Shown: in pieces, positions 1-8,625 of the stretch
Position numbering within the stretch: the stretch's first letter is position 1
Layout: every line of letters begins with the position of its first letter
Assembly: GCF_963977235.1 (NCBI RefSeq)
Contig: NZ_CAXBOD010000011.1
Span: forward strand, 35,874 to 99,873
Origin: Albimonas sp963977235
GTDB taxonomy: Bacteria; Pseudomonadota; Alphaproteobacteria; Rhodobacterales; Rhodobacteraceae
DNA: 64,000 bases
Direction of reading: 5' to 3'
Notes under the pieces: model-generated
Told to the model about the DNA's origin: nothing
What the model saw: only the letters and a program-made list of their open reading frames with translations
Databases searched by the model: none
Program-made: the position numbers and the translations under genes

Positions 1-1254
1 GTGACGGCGGTGGGCGACGACGCCCAGTCGATCTACGCCTTCCGCGCGGCCACCGTGCGCAACATCCTCGACTTCCCCGACGCCTTCTCCCCCCGCGCGC
101 AGGTGCTGACGCTGGAGCGCAACTACCGCTCCACCGCCCCCATCCTCGCCGCCGCCAACGCCGTCATCGGGCTCGCGCGCGAGCGCTACGCCAAGGAGCT
201 GTGGACCGAGCGCGCCTCGGACGAGAAGCCGCGTCTGGTGACCCTGGAGACCGAGGCCGACCAGGCCCGCCACGTCGTCGACCGCATCCTCGAGGATCGC
301 GAGGAGGGGCTGCGCCTGCGCGATCAGGCGGTGCTGTTCCGCACCTCGTCGCACTCGGCCCAGGTCGAGGCGGAGCTGACCCGGCGCAACGTGCCCTATG
401 TGAAGTTCGGCGGGCTGAAGTTCCTCGATTCCGCGCATGTGAAGGACCTGATGGCCTTCCTGCGCTTCGGGCGGAACCCGCGCGACCGGGTGGCGGGCTT
501 CCGGGTGCTGCAGCTGATCCCGGGCGTGGGGCCGGCGGCGGCGGGGCGGATCCTGGATGCGCTCGACCTCGCGCCAGAGCCGCATGCCGCGCTGGCCGAC
601 GTGGCGCCGCCGCCGCGGGCGGGGGCCGACTGGCCGGGCTTTGTCGCGGCCTTCGCGAGCCGCGCCGAGTGGCCGGCCGCGCTCGGTCGGGCGCGGGCCT
701 GGTACGACCCCCACCTCGACCGCATCCACGAGGACGCCGAGGCCCGCCGCGCCGACCTCCTGCAACTCGAGCAGATTGCCGCCGGCTATCCCTCGGCCGA
801 GGCATTCCTGACCGAGCTGACCCTCGATCCGCCCGACGCCACCAGCGCCCAGGCCGGCGTGCCGCTGAAGGACGAGGACTATGTGATCCTGTCCACGATC
901 CATTCGGCCAAGGGGCAGGAGTGGCGCTCGGTCCACCTGCTGAACGCGGTGGACGGGTGCATCCCCTCGGATCTGGGGACCGGGACGGCGGCGGAGCTGG
1001 AGGAGGAGCGCCGGCTGCTCTACGTTGCGATGACCCGGGCGAAGGACCGGCTGTCGCTGGGCCTGCCGCTGCGCTTTCACGTCACCCAGCAGGCGCGCAA
1101 CGGCGACCGCCACGTCTACGCCATGCGCACCCGCTTCATTCCGCGCGAGATCCTCGACCGGTTCGAGAGCGTCGCCTGGTCGCCCCTCCCGCAGGGCTCC
1201 GAGGCCCCCGCCCCCATCGACGTCGCCGCCCAGCTTCGCGACATGTGGGCGTGA
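1..1254 (+). CDS. UvrD/Rep-family DNA helicase, C-terminal part (5' end outside window)
   Basis: Superfamily 1 3'-5' DNA helicase, cut by the window start. The first visible residues contain helicase motif III (GDDAQSIYAFR at about 5-15). Motif IV follows (LERNYRST), then motif V (STIHSAKGQEW, about 300-310) and motif VI (EEERRLLYVAMTRAKDRL, about 335-352). Motifs I and II lie upstream, so the GTG at base 1 is an internal valine codon and not the start. Enzymes of this type unwind DNA during repair and replication restart. The C-terminal tail after motif VI is short (about 65 residues). The downstream gene is convergent, with a gap of only 16 bp. UvrD, PcrA and Rep cannot be told apart from this fragment. 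Confidence 0.93.
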   Translation: MTAVGDDAQSIYAFRAATVRNILDFPDAFSPRAQVLTLERNYRSTAPILAAANAVIGLARERYAKELWTERASDEKPRLVTLETEADQARHVVDRILEDREEGLRLRDQAVLFRTSSHSAQVEAELTRRNVPYVKFGGLKFLDSAHVKDLMAFLRFGRNPRDRVAGFRVLQLIPGVGPAAAGRILDALDLAPEPHAALADVAPPPRAGADWPGFVAAFASRAEWPAALGRARAWYDPHLDRIHEDAEARRADLLQLEQIAAGYPSAEAFLTELTLDPPDATSAQAGVPLKDEDYVILSTIHSAKGQEWRSVHLLNAVDGCIPSDLGTGTAAELEEERRLLYVAMTRAKDRLSLGLPLRFHVTQQARNGDRHVYAMRTRFIPREILDRFESVAWSPLPQGSEAPAPIDVAAQLRDMWA

Positions 1255-1270
1255 GAGGGGCCCCGGGGCC

Positions 1271-2263
1271 TCAGGGCAGCACCTCGAAGTCGCTGCGGCG
1301 GTGGTTCTCGACCATCCGGCGCAGGGGTTCGGGGGCCAGCACCTCGACCGAGTCGCCCCACTGGTAGAGATGCCAGGCCATCTCGGTCCAGCCGGCGGCG
1401 CGGAAGCGCACGATCAGGGCGCCCTCGGGGGTCTCCTCGACCTGTTGATCGGGGTGAAAGACGAACTCGCGCGCGTGGGCGGCGGCGCGGGGGGCGAAGC
1501 GCCAGACCACCTCGCCGAACTCGCGCGCCGACTGGAACAGGCCGAAGGCGCGGGCGGCGTGGGCGTCGATGTCGAAATCCGGCGCGCGGGCGAAGCTGTC
1601 GGCCAGCGCCTCCGCCTCGCGGATGCGGTCCATGCGGAAGTGGCGCAGCTCCGGCCCCCGGTCGGGCTGGCGGGCGACGAGGTAGCGGCGCGGGCCGACC
1701 AGCAGGCCGTGAGGCTCGACGATGCGCGGCGCGGGCGGGGCGCCGCCGGGGGTGACATAGAGGATGCGCAGGCGGAACGGGCCCTTGAGGGCATGGGTCA
1801 CGACCTCGGCCACCCCGGGATCGACGCGGGTGCGCGGGCCGGGACGGGCGACGAAGCCGCGCGCCTCCAGCAACGCCTCGGCGTCGGTCTCGGCGCGGCG
1901 GGCCTCGCGGGCGGGGGCGTGGGCGATCAGCCGGTCGCGCAGGCGCTTCAGCGCGGCGGCGTCGGCGGCGGTGTCGCCCCGCTCCGCCGCGCGGATGGAG
2001 ATGTCGAGCGCGGCCAGCGTCTCGTCCTCCAGCCCCTGGAACCGCGCCGGGCCCGGATCGCGCAGCTTCCAGGCGCGGCGACGGTCGGGCAGGACGCGGA
2101 CCTCGACCTCGCCGAAACAGTCCTCCAGCGCGCGGGCCATGCGCTGGGCGGTGCGGTGGTCGACGGCGAAGGCCTCGGCGATGTCCTGAAGCGTGACGCC
2201 GCCATGGCGGGCCGCCGCCATCTCGGCGAGATGCAGAAGCTGGCGGGCCTTGGCGAAGGACAT
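1271..2263 (-). CDS. HTH and WYL-domain transcriptional regulator
   Basis: Predicted 330-residue DNA-binding regulator of the YafY/PafC type. Residues 1-60 form a helix-turn-helix domain (VTLQDIAEAFAVDHRTAQRM). A WYL domain follows in the middle (EPHGLLVGPRRYLVAR), then a WCX-like C-terminal extension ending in VLAPEPLRRMVENHRRS. The open frame extends 31 codons upstream, but the ATG at 2263 was chosen because AGGAA lies 8 nt before it and the HTH begins right after. WYL domains of characterised relatives bind single-stranded DNA or nucleotide-type ligands, and such regulators often control DNA repair or phage-defence genes. It is divergent from the SbcCD-like operon and two similar inverted repeats lie between them, which suggests it controls that operon and itself. 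Confidence 0.85.
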   Translation of the reverse strand: MSFAKARQLLHLAEMAAARHGGVTLQDIAEAFAVDHRTAQRMARALEDCFGEVEVRVLPDRRRAWKLRDPGPARFQGLEDETLAALDISIRAAERGDTAADAAALKRLRDRLIAHAPAREARRAETDAEALLEARGFVARPGPRTRVDPGVAEVVTHALKGPFRLRILYVTPGGAPPAPRIVEPHGLLVGPRRYLVARQPDRGPELRHFRMDRIREAEALADSFARAPDFDIDAHAARAFGLFQSAREFGEVVWRFAPRAAAHAREFVFHPDQQVEETPEGALIVRFRAAGWTEMAWHLYQWGDSVEVLAPEPLRRMVENHRRSDFEVLP

Positions 2264-2284
2264 CGGCGGGTTCCTGCGTCTTCC

Positions 2285-2301
2285 ATGACGGTTCCGGTCA
2301 T
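2285..2301. promoter_or_regulatory. Inverted repeat, candidate operator A of the WYL regulator
   Basis: ATGACGGTTCCGGTCAT has perfect outer arms ATGAC/GTCAT around a 7-nt centre. It lies 22 bp upstream of the regulator's ATG, a position suited to autorepression. It matches site B (2360-2376) at 13 of 17 positions. Assignment to this regulator is inferred from position only. Confidence 0.6.
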
Positions 2302-2359
2302 GGTTGATGGCAGGCGCGCGCCCCGCGCACGAGCCCGAATCGCAGCGCCCGCCCAATAC

Positions 2360-2376
2360 ATGACCGTTTCCGTCAC
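2360..2376. promoter_or_regulatory. Inverted repeat, candidate operator B of the WYL regulator
   Basis: ATGACCGTTTCCGTCAC has arms TGAC/GTCA and the same layout as site A. Its centre is 75 bp from that of site A, close to seven helical turns. It lies 49 bp before the start of the SbcD-like gene, where it could block or activate that promoter. An AATACA hexamer directly before it could be part of a -10 element. Confidence 0.58.
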
Positions 2377-2424
2377 CCCCAGGCCGCAGGGTGGCGCCCC
2401 GATCCCAGACACCCGCCGGAGCCC

Positions 2425-3549
2425 ATGACCGCCTTCCGCTTCATCCACGCCTCGGACCTGCACCTCGGCCGCCGCTTCTCGACCTGGCCCGAGGAGATCC
2501 GCGGACGCCTGCAGGAGGCGCGGCACGCCAGTCTCGCGCGCCTCGCCGCCGCCGCGCGCGCGCATGGCGCGCAGGAGGTTCTGGTGGCGGGCGACGTGTT
2601 CGACTCAGAGACGCCCTCCGACCCCGTCTGGCGCCAGGCGCTGGCCGCCATGGGCGCCGAATCCGACATCCGCTGGCGCCTGCTGCCCGGCAACCACGAC
2701 AGCCTCGCGGCCGAGGCGCTGTGGGACCGGCTGGCCCGCCGCCGCCCCGACAACGTCCACCTGATCCGCGAGGCCGGCTGCGAGGAGATCGCCCCCGGCG
2801 TGCACCTGCTCAGCGCCCCCTCCACCCGCCGCTATCCCGGCCGCGACCTGACCGAGTGGATGGAGACCGCCGCAGACCCCGGCGGCCTCCGCATCGGCCT
2901 CGCCCACGGCGGGGTCACGCGCTTTGGCGACGACGACCCCCACGACGTGATCGCCCCCGACCGGGCGGAGCGGGCGGGGCTCGACTATCTCGCGCTCGGC
3001 GACTGGCACGGGCGCGTGCAGGTCACGCCGCGCACCTGGTATCCCGGCTCGCCCGAGCGCGACGGCTTCCGCCATGCCGGCCGCGGCGAGTGCCTGGCCG
3101 TCGCCCTCCCCGCCCGCGGCGCCCTGCCCGAGGTCGAGCCCGTCCCCGTCGGCGCCTTCGCGTGGACCGAGACCGAGCTTCCCCTCCTGCCCGGCGTCGA
3201 CGCGGCCGAAGAGCTGGAGCGCCTGCTCCCCCCCTCCGCCGCCCGGCGCGAGACGTTGATGCGGGTGCGCGCCACCGGCCGCCTGGGCCTGGCCGAGCGG
3301 GCCGCCCTGACGGCCTGCGCCGAGCGTCACGCCCCCGAATTCGGCTTCTTCGAACTGGCCGACGCCGCCCTGGCGCTGGAGGCCGCCCCCGGCGACCTCG
3401 ACGAGATCGACCGCGCCGGCGCCCTGCGCGCCGCCGCCGACGCGCTGGACGCAGAAACCCGGGCCGAGGCCCTCTCGGCCGCCGACCGCGACGTGGCGCG
3501 CGCGGCCCTCGCCCGCCTCTTCGGCCTGCTGCGGGAGACGGAGGCATGA
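2425..3549 (+). CDS. SbcD/YhaO-like metallophosphoesterase (DNA repair exonuclease subunit)
   Basis: Predicted 374-residue calcineurin-like phosphoesterase of the Mre11/SbcD/YhaO group. Metal-binding motifs are clear: D11-x-H13 (ASDLHLG), GDVFD at 56-60, GNHD at 89-92, then AHGG and GDWHG in the second half of the catalytic domain. Family members are Mn-dependent nucleases working on DNA ends with a partner ATPase. The C-terminal 150 residues are less conserved and probably hold the ATPase-binding part. The stop overlaps the next start (ATGA at 3546-3549), so the two are translationally coupled, as expected for subunits of one complex. The divergent WYL regulator and the inverted repeats suggest damage- or invasion-responsive control. 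SbcD proper and YhaO-type paralogues cannot be told apart with certainty. Confidence 0.88.
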   Translation: MTAFRFIHASDLHLGRRFSTWPEEIRGRLQEARHASLARLAAAARAHGAQEVLVAGDVFDSETPSDPVWRQALAAMGAESDIRWRLLPGNHDSLAAEALWDRLARRRPDNVHLIREAGCEEIAPGVHLLSAPSTRRYPGRDLTEWMETAADPGGLRIGLAHGGVTRFGDDDPHDVIAPDRAERAGLDYLALGDWHGRVQVTPRTWYPGSPERDGFRHAGRGECLAVALPARGALPEVEPVPVGAFAWTETELPLLPGVDAAEELERLLPPSAARRETLMRVRATGRLGLAERAALTACAERHAPEFGFFELADAALALEAAPGDLDEIDRAGALRAAADALDAETRAEALSAADRDVARAALARLFGLLRETEA

Positions 3550-6155
3550 GGATCCGCGCCATCCGCCTCACCGACGTGCGCCGCTTCGACCGCCCCGTCG
3601 CGGTGGAGGGCGTCGGCGACGGGCTCAACCTTCTCTGCGCCCCCAACGAGGCCGGAAAGTCGACCCTCTTCGACGCCCTGCACGCGGCCTTCTTCCTCCC
3701 CCACCGCTCCCAGGCGAAGGAAGCCAAGGCCCTGCGGCCGCGCGTCGGCGGCGCCCCCGAGGTGACGGTCGAGATCGAGACCGAGGACGGCCGCTTCGAG
3801 ATCGCCAAGCGCTGGTTCTCGCGCCCCATGGCCGAGGTCCGCCGGGTTCCCCCCGGCGGCGGCGCCCCGGAGCTGGAGGCCAAGGCCGACGAGGCCGAGG
3901 CCCGCATCGCCCGCCTGGTCGGCGCCGCCGACAACCGCGGCCCCGCCGGCCTCTTGTGGGTGCGTCAGGGCGAGCAGGGCCTGGGCGGCGACCCCGGCCT
4001 GCGGCGCGACCTGCTGTCCTCGGTCACCGGCGAGGTCGAGGCGATGACCGGCGGCCGCCGCATGGACCGGGCCCGGGCGCGGGCGCAGGCGGAGCTCGAC
4101 CGCCTCGCCACCACCACAGGGCGCGCAAAGACCGGCGGCCCCTGGAAGGCCGCCCAGGACGAGGCCGAGGCGCTGGAGCTGGAGGTTGCGCGCCTCGAAG
4201 CCGACGCCGCCCGCCTGCACGACGACCTCGCCCGCCGCCGCGCGGTGCGCCGCGAACTGGCCGAGCTGACCGAGCCCGCGGCCGTCGCCGCCCGCGAGGC
4301 CGCCCTCCAGGCCGCCCTGACCGCCCACGCCGACGCCGAGCGACATGCCGAGCGTCTGCGCGCCGCGCTGAGCGCCGAAACCATGGCGCGCCTGGCGCTC
4401 GACGCCTCCCGCGACCGCCTCTCCCGCCTGCACGCCGCGCAGGCCGAGCGGGAGGAGGCGCAATCCCTCGCCGCCGAGGCCGCAAAGTCCCACGCCTCAG
4501 CCGCCGCCGAGCGCCGCGCCGCCGACGCGGCCCTGCGCGCCGCCCGCGAAACCGCCGAGACCGCCGCCGCCGCCCGCGTCGAGGCCGACAGCGCGCTCGC
4601 CCGCGCCCACGAGGCCGACCGCGCCGAGGACCAGCGCCGTCGCCGCAAGTCGCTGACCGACGCGCTCGCCACCGCCGAGACCCTGCGCCAGCAGCGCGAG
4701 GCGGCGGAGGCCGAGGCCCGCCTCGGCCCAGACGCCAAGGCCCTGCGGAAGCTGGAAGATCTCTCCGGCGAGGTCCGCGCCCGCCGCGCCGCCCGCGACC
4801 GCGAGGCGATGGCGCTGGTGATGCGCCACGCCCCCGGGGCCGAGGGCGCCGTGACCCTGGAGGGGGCGCCTCTGGCCGAGGGCGCCCGCCTGCCGATCCC
4901 CGGGGGCGCGGTGGTGGAGCTGCGCGGCCTCGGCGCCCTCTCGATCGAGCCCGGCCGCGGCGCGGGCGACGCGGGCGCCGTGACCGCCGCCGAACAGGCC
5001 CTGACCCAGGCGCTGGAGGCGTTGGGCCAGCCGAGCCTCGCCGCCGCCCGCGCCGCCTTCGACCGCCGCCAGGACGCCGACTCCCGCCGTCGGGAGGCCG
5101 AGGCCCGCCTCGCCGCCCTCGCCCCCGACGGTCTGCCCGCGCTGCGCCAGGCCCTCGCCGCCCTGCCTGCGCCGGCCGAGACCGAGGCCCCCCCCGTCCC
5201 CGAGGCCCAGGCCGCCGCAGAGACCGCCCGCGCCGCCCACGCGACCGCCGTCGCCGCCCAACGAGAGGCCGACCGCGAGGACCGCGCCGCCGAGCAGGTC
5301 GAGACCCGCGCCGCCGCCGCCGCGGACGCCGCCGCCGCCCGCCTCGACCGCGCCCGCCTGGCGCTGGAGGCCCTGGCCGAGCGCGACGCCGACGCCCTCG
5401 CCGCCCGCATCGCCGACGAGGAAACCGCCCTCGAGGACGCCGAGGCCGCCCGCAGGACCTTCGCCGACACCGCTCCCGATCTCGAGGCGGCGCAGGCCGA
5501 GCTCGCCCGCGCCCGCGGCGTCGCCCGCAACGCCGCCGACAGCCGCGAGCGGCTGGAAAAGCAGCAGATCGAGCTGAGCACCCGGATCGAGATGCTCGCC
5601 TCCGACGCGGTCGAGGAGGAACTGGCCGACGCCCGCGCCCGCCGCGCCCGCGCGGTGGCCGCGGCGGACCGCCTGGGCTTCGAGGCGCAGGTCCTTCAGC
5701 GCCTTCTGGCGGCGCTGGACGAGGCCCGCTCCGCGGCCCGCGACCGCTGGTTCGCCCCTGTCATGGCAGAGCTGCGCCCCCTGCTGGCCCTGCTTTGGGA
5801 GGACGCGGACCTCCGCTTCGACGAGGCCGAGGTCGCCCCCGCCGCCCTCCTGCGCCGCGGCGCCGACGAGCCGTTCGACAGCCTCTCGGGCGGCACGCAG
5901 GAGCAGGTGGCGATCCTGGTGCGGCTGGCCTTCGCGCGGATGCTGGCGACCGGCGGCCAGCCCGCCCCGGTGATCCTCGACGACGCGCTGGTCCACACCG
6001 ACGACGACCGGATCGAGCGGATGTTCCGGGCCCTGCACCGCCAGGCCCGCGACATGCAGATCATCGTGCTCAGCTGCCGCCAGCGCGCCTTCCGCGACCT
6101 CGGCGCCCACGCGCTCGACATCGCCCCCGCCCCCGACCGTCTCCCCCCCGACTGA
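3546..6155 (+). CDS. SbcC/YhaN-like SMC-type ATPase partner of the nuclease
   Basis: Predicted 869-residue Rad50/SbcC-like ATPase. The N-terminal lobe has Walker A at 32-40 (APNEAGKST). The C-terminal lobe has the ABC signature (SLSGGTQEQVAILVRLAFAR) and Walker B (PVILDDALVHTDDDR). Between them, about residues 190-730, lies an Ala/Glu/Arg-rich coiled coil. The coil is interrupted near its middle by a beta-rich stretch (VTLEGAPLAEGARLPIPGG onwards). The protein has only two cysteines, one in each ATPase lobe, so the CxxC zinc hook of classical SbcC/Rad50 is missing; this favours a YhaN-type protein. The start is set by the 4-nt overlap with the nuclease gene. It presumably opens and positions DNA ends for the nuclease. 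Confidence 0.87.
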   Translation: MRIRAIRLTDVRRFDRPVAVEGVGDGLNLLCAPNEAGKSTLFDALHAAFFLPHRSQAKEAKALRPRVGGAPEVTVEIETEDGRFEIAKRWFSRPMAEVRRVPPGGGAPELEAKADEAEARIARLVGAADNRGPAGLLWVRQGEQGLGGDPGLRRDLLSSVTGEVEAMTGGRRMDRARARAQAELDRLATTTGRAKTGGPWKAAQDEAEALELEVARLEADAARLHDDLARRRAVRRELAELTEPAAVAAREAALQAALTAHADAERHAERLRAALSAETMARLALDASRDRLSRLHAAQAEREEAQSLAAEAAKSHASAAAERRAADAALRAARETAETAAAARVEADSALARAHEADRAEDQRRRRKSLTDALATAETLRQQREAAEAEARLGPDAKALRKLEDLSGEVRARRAARDREAMALVMRHAPGAEGAVTLEGAPLAEGARLPIPGGAVVELRGLGALSIEPGRGAGDAGAVTAAEQALTQALEALGQPSLAAARAAFDRRQDADSRRREAEARLAALAPDGLPALRQALAALPAPAETEAPPVPEAQAAAETARAAHATAVAAQREADREDRAAEQVETRAAAAADAAAARLDRARLALEALAERDADALAARIADEETALEDAEAARRTFADTAPDLEAAQAELARARGVARNAADSRERLEKQQIELSTRIEMLASDAVEEELADARARRARAVAAADRLGFEAQVLQRLLAALDEARSAARDRWFAPVMAELRPLLALLWEDADLRFDEAEVAPAALLRRGADEPFDSLSGGTQEQVAILVRLAFARMLATGGQPAPVILDDALVHTDDDRIERMFRALHRQARDMQIIVLSCRQRAFRDLGAHALDIAPAPDRLPPD

Positions 6156-6204
6156 CCGCGCCCCGCCCGCCACGCGCCGGCGCCGCGCCCATCACCCTCG
6201 CAGA

Positions 6205-6363
6205 GCGCCTGTTCTCCGGAGCCGTCCGTCGCTGATGCCGATCAGAGCGACTCGTCCGCCCCGGTCAGGGATCGCGAAGCGACCCCGAAGGGGCTTGTCC
6301 TTGACCGGGGCGGGCGAGTCGCTCAGGCATCAACAGCGACGGACGGATCCGGAGGACAGGCGC
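6205..6363. repeat. 159-bp fold-back repeat (MITE- or REP-like), complete copy
   Basis: The left arm (6205-6267, beginning GCGCCTGTTCTCCGG) and the right arm (6302-6363, ending CCGGAGGACAGGCGC) are near-perfect inverted copies of each other over more than 60 bp, with a few mismatches and a small indel. The whole element could fold into one long hairpin. It carries no ORF. Its first 53 bp recur without mismatch at 63948-64000, so it belongs to a dispersed family. It fills most of the 346-bp gap between the SbcC-like gene and the convergent reductase gene. The rest of the gap (6364-6501) holds a 19-bp dispersed motif at 6434-6452 and no gene. Confidence 0.85.
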
Positions 6364-6433
6364 GGGGCCTGTTCTCGGGTGAGTCTTGAAGCGGCCTCCG
6401 CGTCTCCAGGCGCCCCCGTCGCCACCGGTCCAG

Positions 6434-6452
6434 GCCCGCCCGCAGGGCGCCT
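6434..6452. repeat. 19-bp dispersed GC-rich motif, copy 1
   Basis: GCCCGCCCGCAGGGCGCCT occurs here, identically at 32916-32934, and with one change (A to T) at 20572-20590. All three copies are intergenic. In so GC-rich a genome some chance recurrence is possible. Confidence 0.5.
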
Positions 6453-6501
6453 CCTGCCCCGCCTTCACCGGGGGGGACCAAGGCCCCCCCCGGCCGGCGC
6501 A

Positions 6502-7479
6502 TCAGGCGTCGGGATGCGCCTCGGTGATCAGCAGCACCTTGCCGTCGCGCGCGTCTCGCGCGGCGTGGGCCACCGCCTCGGCTGCGCGGTCCAGCGGGTA
6601 GCGGGCCGCGACCGGGGCGCCGATCTCACCGGTCTTCAGACGCTCGACCAGGAAGGCGTAGGTCTCGGCGACCTTCTCGCGGGGCTGGTCGCGGAACCAC
6701 TTGCTCAGCCAGAACCCCTTCAGGGCGATGTCCCGGAACACGAGATGCGAGGGATCCATCCGGCAGGGCTCGCCCGACAGCAGGCCGTAGTTGGCGATCA
6801 CCGCGCCTTCGTCGCACAGCTTCGCGAGCGCCTCCGTCCCCCAGCCGCCAACCGCGTCGAAGGCGAGCTTCGCGCGGCCCGGCGCAGCGGGCGGCGGCCC
6901 CTCGCCGTCATGCACCAGCACGGCGTCGGCGCCGAGCGCATAGAGCCGCTCCTCCGGTCCCGGGCGGCGCACCACGTTGATGGTCTTCAGCCCCAGCGCC
7001 TTGGCCAGCCGGATCACGTTCACCCCGACGGCCGAGTTGGCGGCGTTCTGCGCCACCCAGTCGCCCGGCTGGAGTCCCACGATGTCCTTGAGCATCGCCA
7101 GCGCGGTCGCGGGATTGGCCTTCAGCATCGCCGCCTGGTCGAGGTCCGCATCGGCGGGGATCGGCACCACGGCGGCGCGGGGCAGGGTCATCCGCTCGAC
7201 CCAGGCGGGGCCGGGCAGCGGGATCGCGAGGTCTCCGACCGCAAGATCCGTGACGCCTTCGCCGACCTCGATCACCCGGGCCACGCCCTCGGCGCCGGGG
7301 ATGAAGGGCGGCTCGGGCTTCACCCCGTAGCGGCCCTCGAGCAGCAGCAGGTCGGCGGGGTTCACCGACATCGCCAGCATCTGCAGCTTCACCTCGCCCG
7401 GGGCGGGGGCCGCGGGCTCGGGCCGGTCGGCGGGGCCGACGGCGGCGAGGCCGTCTCCGGTGGCTTCCACGACGCGCAT
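6502..7479 (-). CDS. Zinc-free MDR-family reductase (enoyl reductase/quinone oxidoreductase type)
   Basis: Predicted 325-residue medium-chain dehydrogenase/reductase. The N-terminal GroES-like domain contains SVNPADLLLLEGRYG. The Rossmann domain contains AQNAANSAVGVNVIRLAKAL followed by KTINVVRR. These blocks resemble the mitochondrial 2-enoyl thioester reductase (MECR/ETR) branch more than zinc alcohol dehydrogenases, and the usual zinc-ligand cysteines are absent. The expected reaction is NADPH-dependent reduction of an activated double bond, either enoyl-CoA/ACP or a quinone-like substrate. It lies 93 bp downstream of the amidohydrolase gene on the same strand and may be co-transcribed with it. 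The exact substrate cannot be read from the sequence. Confidence 0.8.
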   Translation of the reverse strand: MRVVEATGDGLAAVGPADRPEPAAPAPGEVKLQMLAMSVNPADLLLLEGRYGVKPEPPFIPGAEGVARVIEVGEGVTDLAVGDLAIPLPGPAWVERMTLPRAAVVPIPADADLDQAAMLKANPATALAMLKDIVGLQPGDWVAQNAANSAVGVNVIRLAKALGLKTINVVRRPGPEERLYALGADAVLVHDGEGPPPAAPGRAKLAFDAVGGWGTEALAKLCDEGAVIANYGLLSGEPCRMDPSHLVFRDIALKGFWLSKWFRDQPREKVAETYAFLVERLKTGEIGAPVAARYPLDRAAEAVAHAARDARDGKVLLITEAHPDA

Positions 7480-7572
7480 GATCTCTCCTCCTGTTCGTTG
7501 CCGCGCAGGGAAGAGGGGATCGCGCCGCGGGTCAATCCCGCGGCGCAGGGGTCCGCAGCGTCAGACCCCGGG

Positions 7573-8625
7573 TCAGGCGCTCGGCAGCGCCACCCGGTAG
7601 ATCCGCGAGGCGGTGCCGTGGAACAGCGCCGCCTTCTCCTCGGCCGAGGCGCCCGAGGCGACCCGCTTCAGCGCGTTCCACAGCGTCGCATAGGTGCAGG
7701 CGCCGCGGTCGACGGGGAAGTTGCTCTCCATCATGCAGCGCTCGGCGCCGAAGGCCTCGATCACGGGCTCGATCCACGGCGCCCAGGCCTTCGCCAGCAC
7801 CTCGGAGGAGGCCGGCGGCTCGGACAGGAAGCCCTCGAGGTTGCAGAAGGACATCGCCAGGCCGCCAAGCTTCACCGTCACGTTGGGGCACTCGGCCAGC
7901 GCCTTCATCGAGGCGAGCCACTGCGGCCGCCGCTCCTCCAGCGTGCCGGCCCAGCGGCCGATGTTCACCGGCGTTCCGACGTGATCGAGGATGATCGAGG
8001 TCTCGGGGAAGGCGCGGGCGAGGTCCACCACGTCGCCCAGCTGCGGCTCGAACACCCAGGCGTCGAAGCTGAGCCCCAGGCGCTGGAGATGCGAGAACCC
8101 CTTGCGGAAGGTGGAATCGAGATACAGCCCCGCCGGCGCCCGCCCGTGCATCGGGCCCGAGACCTCGCGGTCCTCGTCGTTGGCGCCGACGTTGCGGATG
8201 CCGCGGAAACGGTCGGGGGCGCGGTGCATGTGCGCCTCGAGCACGGCGCCCGCGAGGTCCCCCAGCGTCAGGTCCACCCGGCTGACGATGCCGGCGCAGA
8301 CCCGCTTGGGGCCGAACAGGCCGCTCGCCGACAGGGCGCCGACGCCATTGGCGAACTCGGTCTCGCCGAGCGTGTCGAATCCCTCGGGAGCGTCCGCGCG
8401 ATAGAAGGCCCGGCAGTCCACGAACACCGTCGCCCGCACGTCATGGCCCGCGTTCATGTCGGCGAGCATGTCGTCGAACATGTAGTTCGGGACCATCTCC
8501 AGCACCTTGTTGAAGCCGTGCACGGGCGGCTGCTCGTGCGAGGCGCGGCCGCGCCACAGGTGGTGGTGGGGGTCGATGATCGGCAGATCGGGCTCGAGGA
8601 TCTCCTCGCGCGGGGCGTCGGTCAT
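7573..8625 (-). CDS. Amidohydrolase family 2 (TIM-barrel metal-dependent hydrolase)
   Basis: Predicted 350-residue amidohydrolase-2 protein. The N-terminal metal motif is IDPHHHLW, and the C-terminal part has MMESNFPVDR with the catalytic-type aspartate. The family includes lactonases and decarboxylases acting on cyclic or aromatic acids (for example the 2-pyrone-4,6-dicarboxylate lactonase group), but the substrate here is unknown. An in-frame ATG lies two codons upstream (8631). The ATG at 8625 fits better because GGAG sits 7 nt before it. It is divergent from an IclR regulator, the usual arrangement for a catabolic gene under local control, and is followed by the MDR reductase gene. Confidence 0.82.
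   Translation of the reverse strand: MTDAPREEILEPDLPIIDPHHHLWRGRASHEQPPVHGFNKVLEMVPNYMFDDMLADMNAGHDVRATVFVDCRAFYRADAPEGFDTLGETEFANGVGALSASGLFGPKRVCAGIVSRVDLTLGDLAGAVLEAHMHRAPDRFRGIRNVGANDEDREVSGPMHGRAPAGLYLDSTFRKGFSHLQRLGLSFDAWVFEPQLGDVVDLARAFPETSIILDHVGTPVNIGRWAGTLEERRPQWLASMKALAECPNVTVKLGGLAMSFCNLEGFLSEPPASSEVLAKAWAPWIEPVIEAFGAERCMMESNFPVDRGACTYATLWNALKRVASGASAEEKAALFHGTASRIYRVALPSA

Noticed and set aside
1..1254. GTG at base 1 as the start of a complete helicase gene
   Set aside because: The first residues are already helicase motif III, so the N-terminal ATPase lobe lies outside the window.
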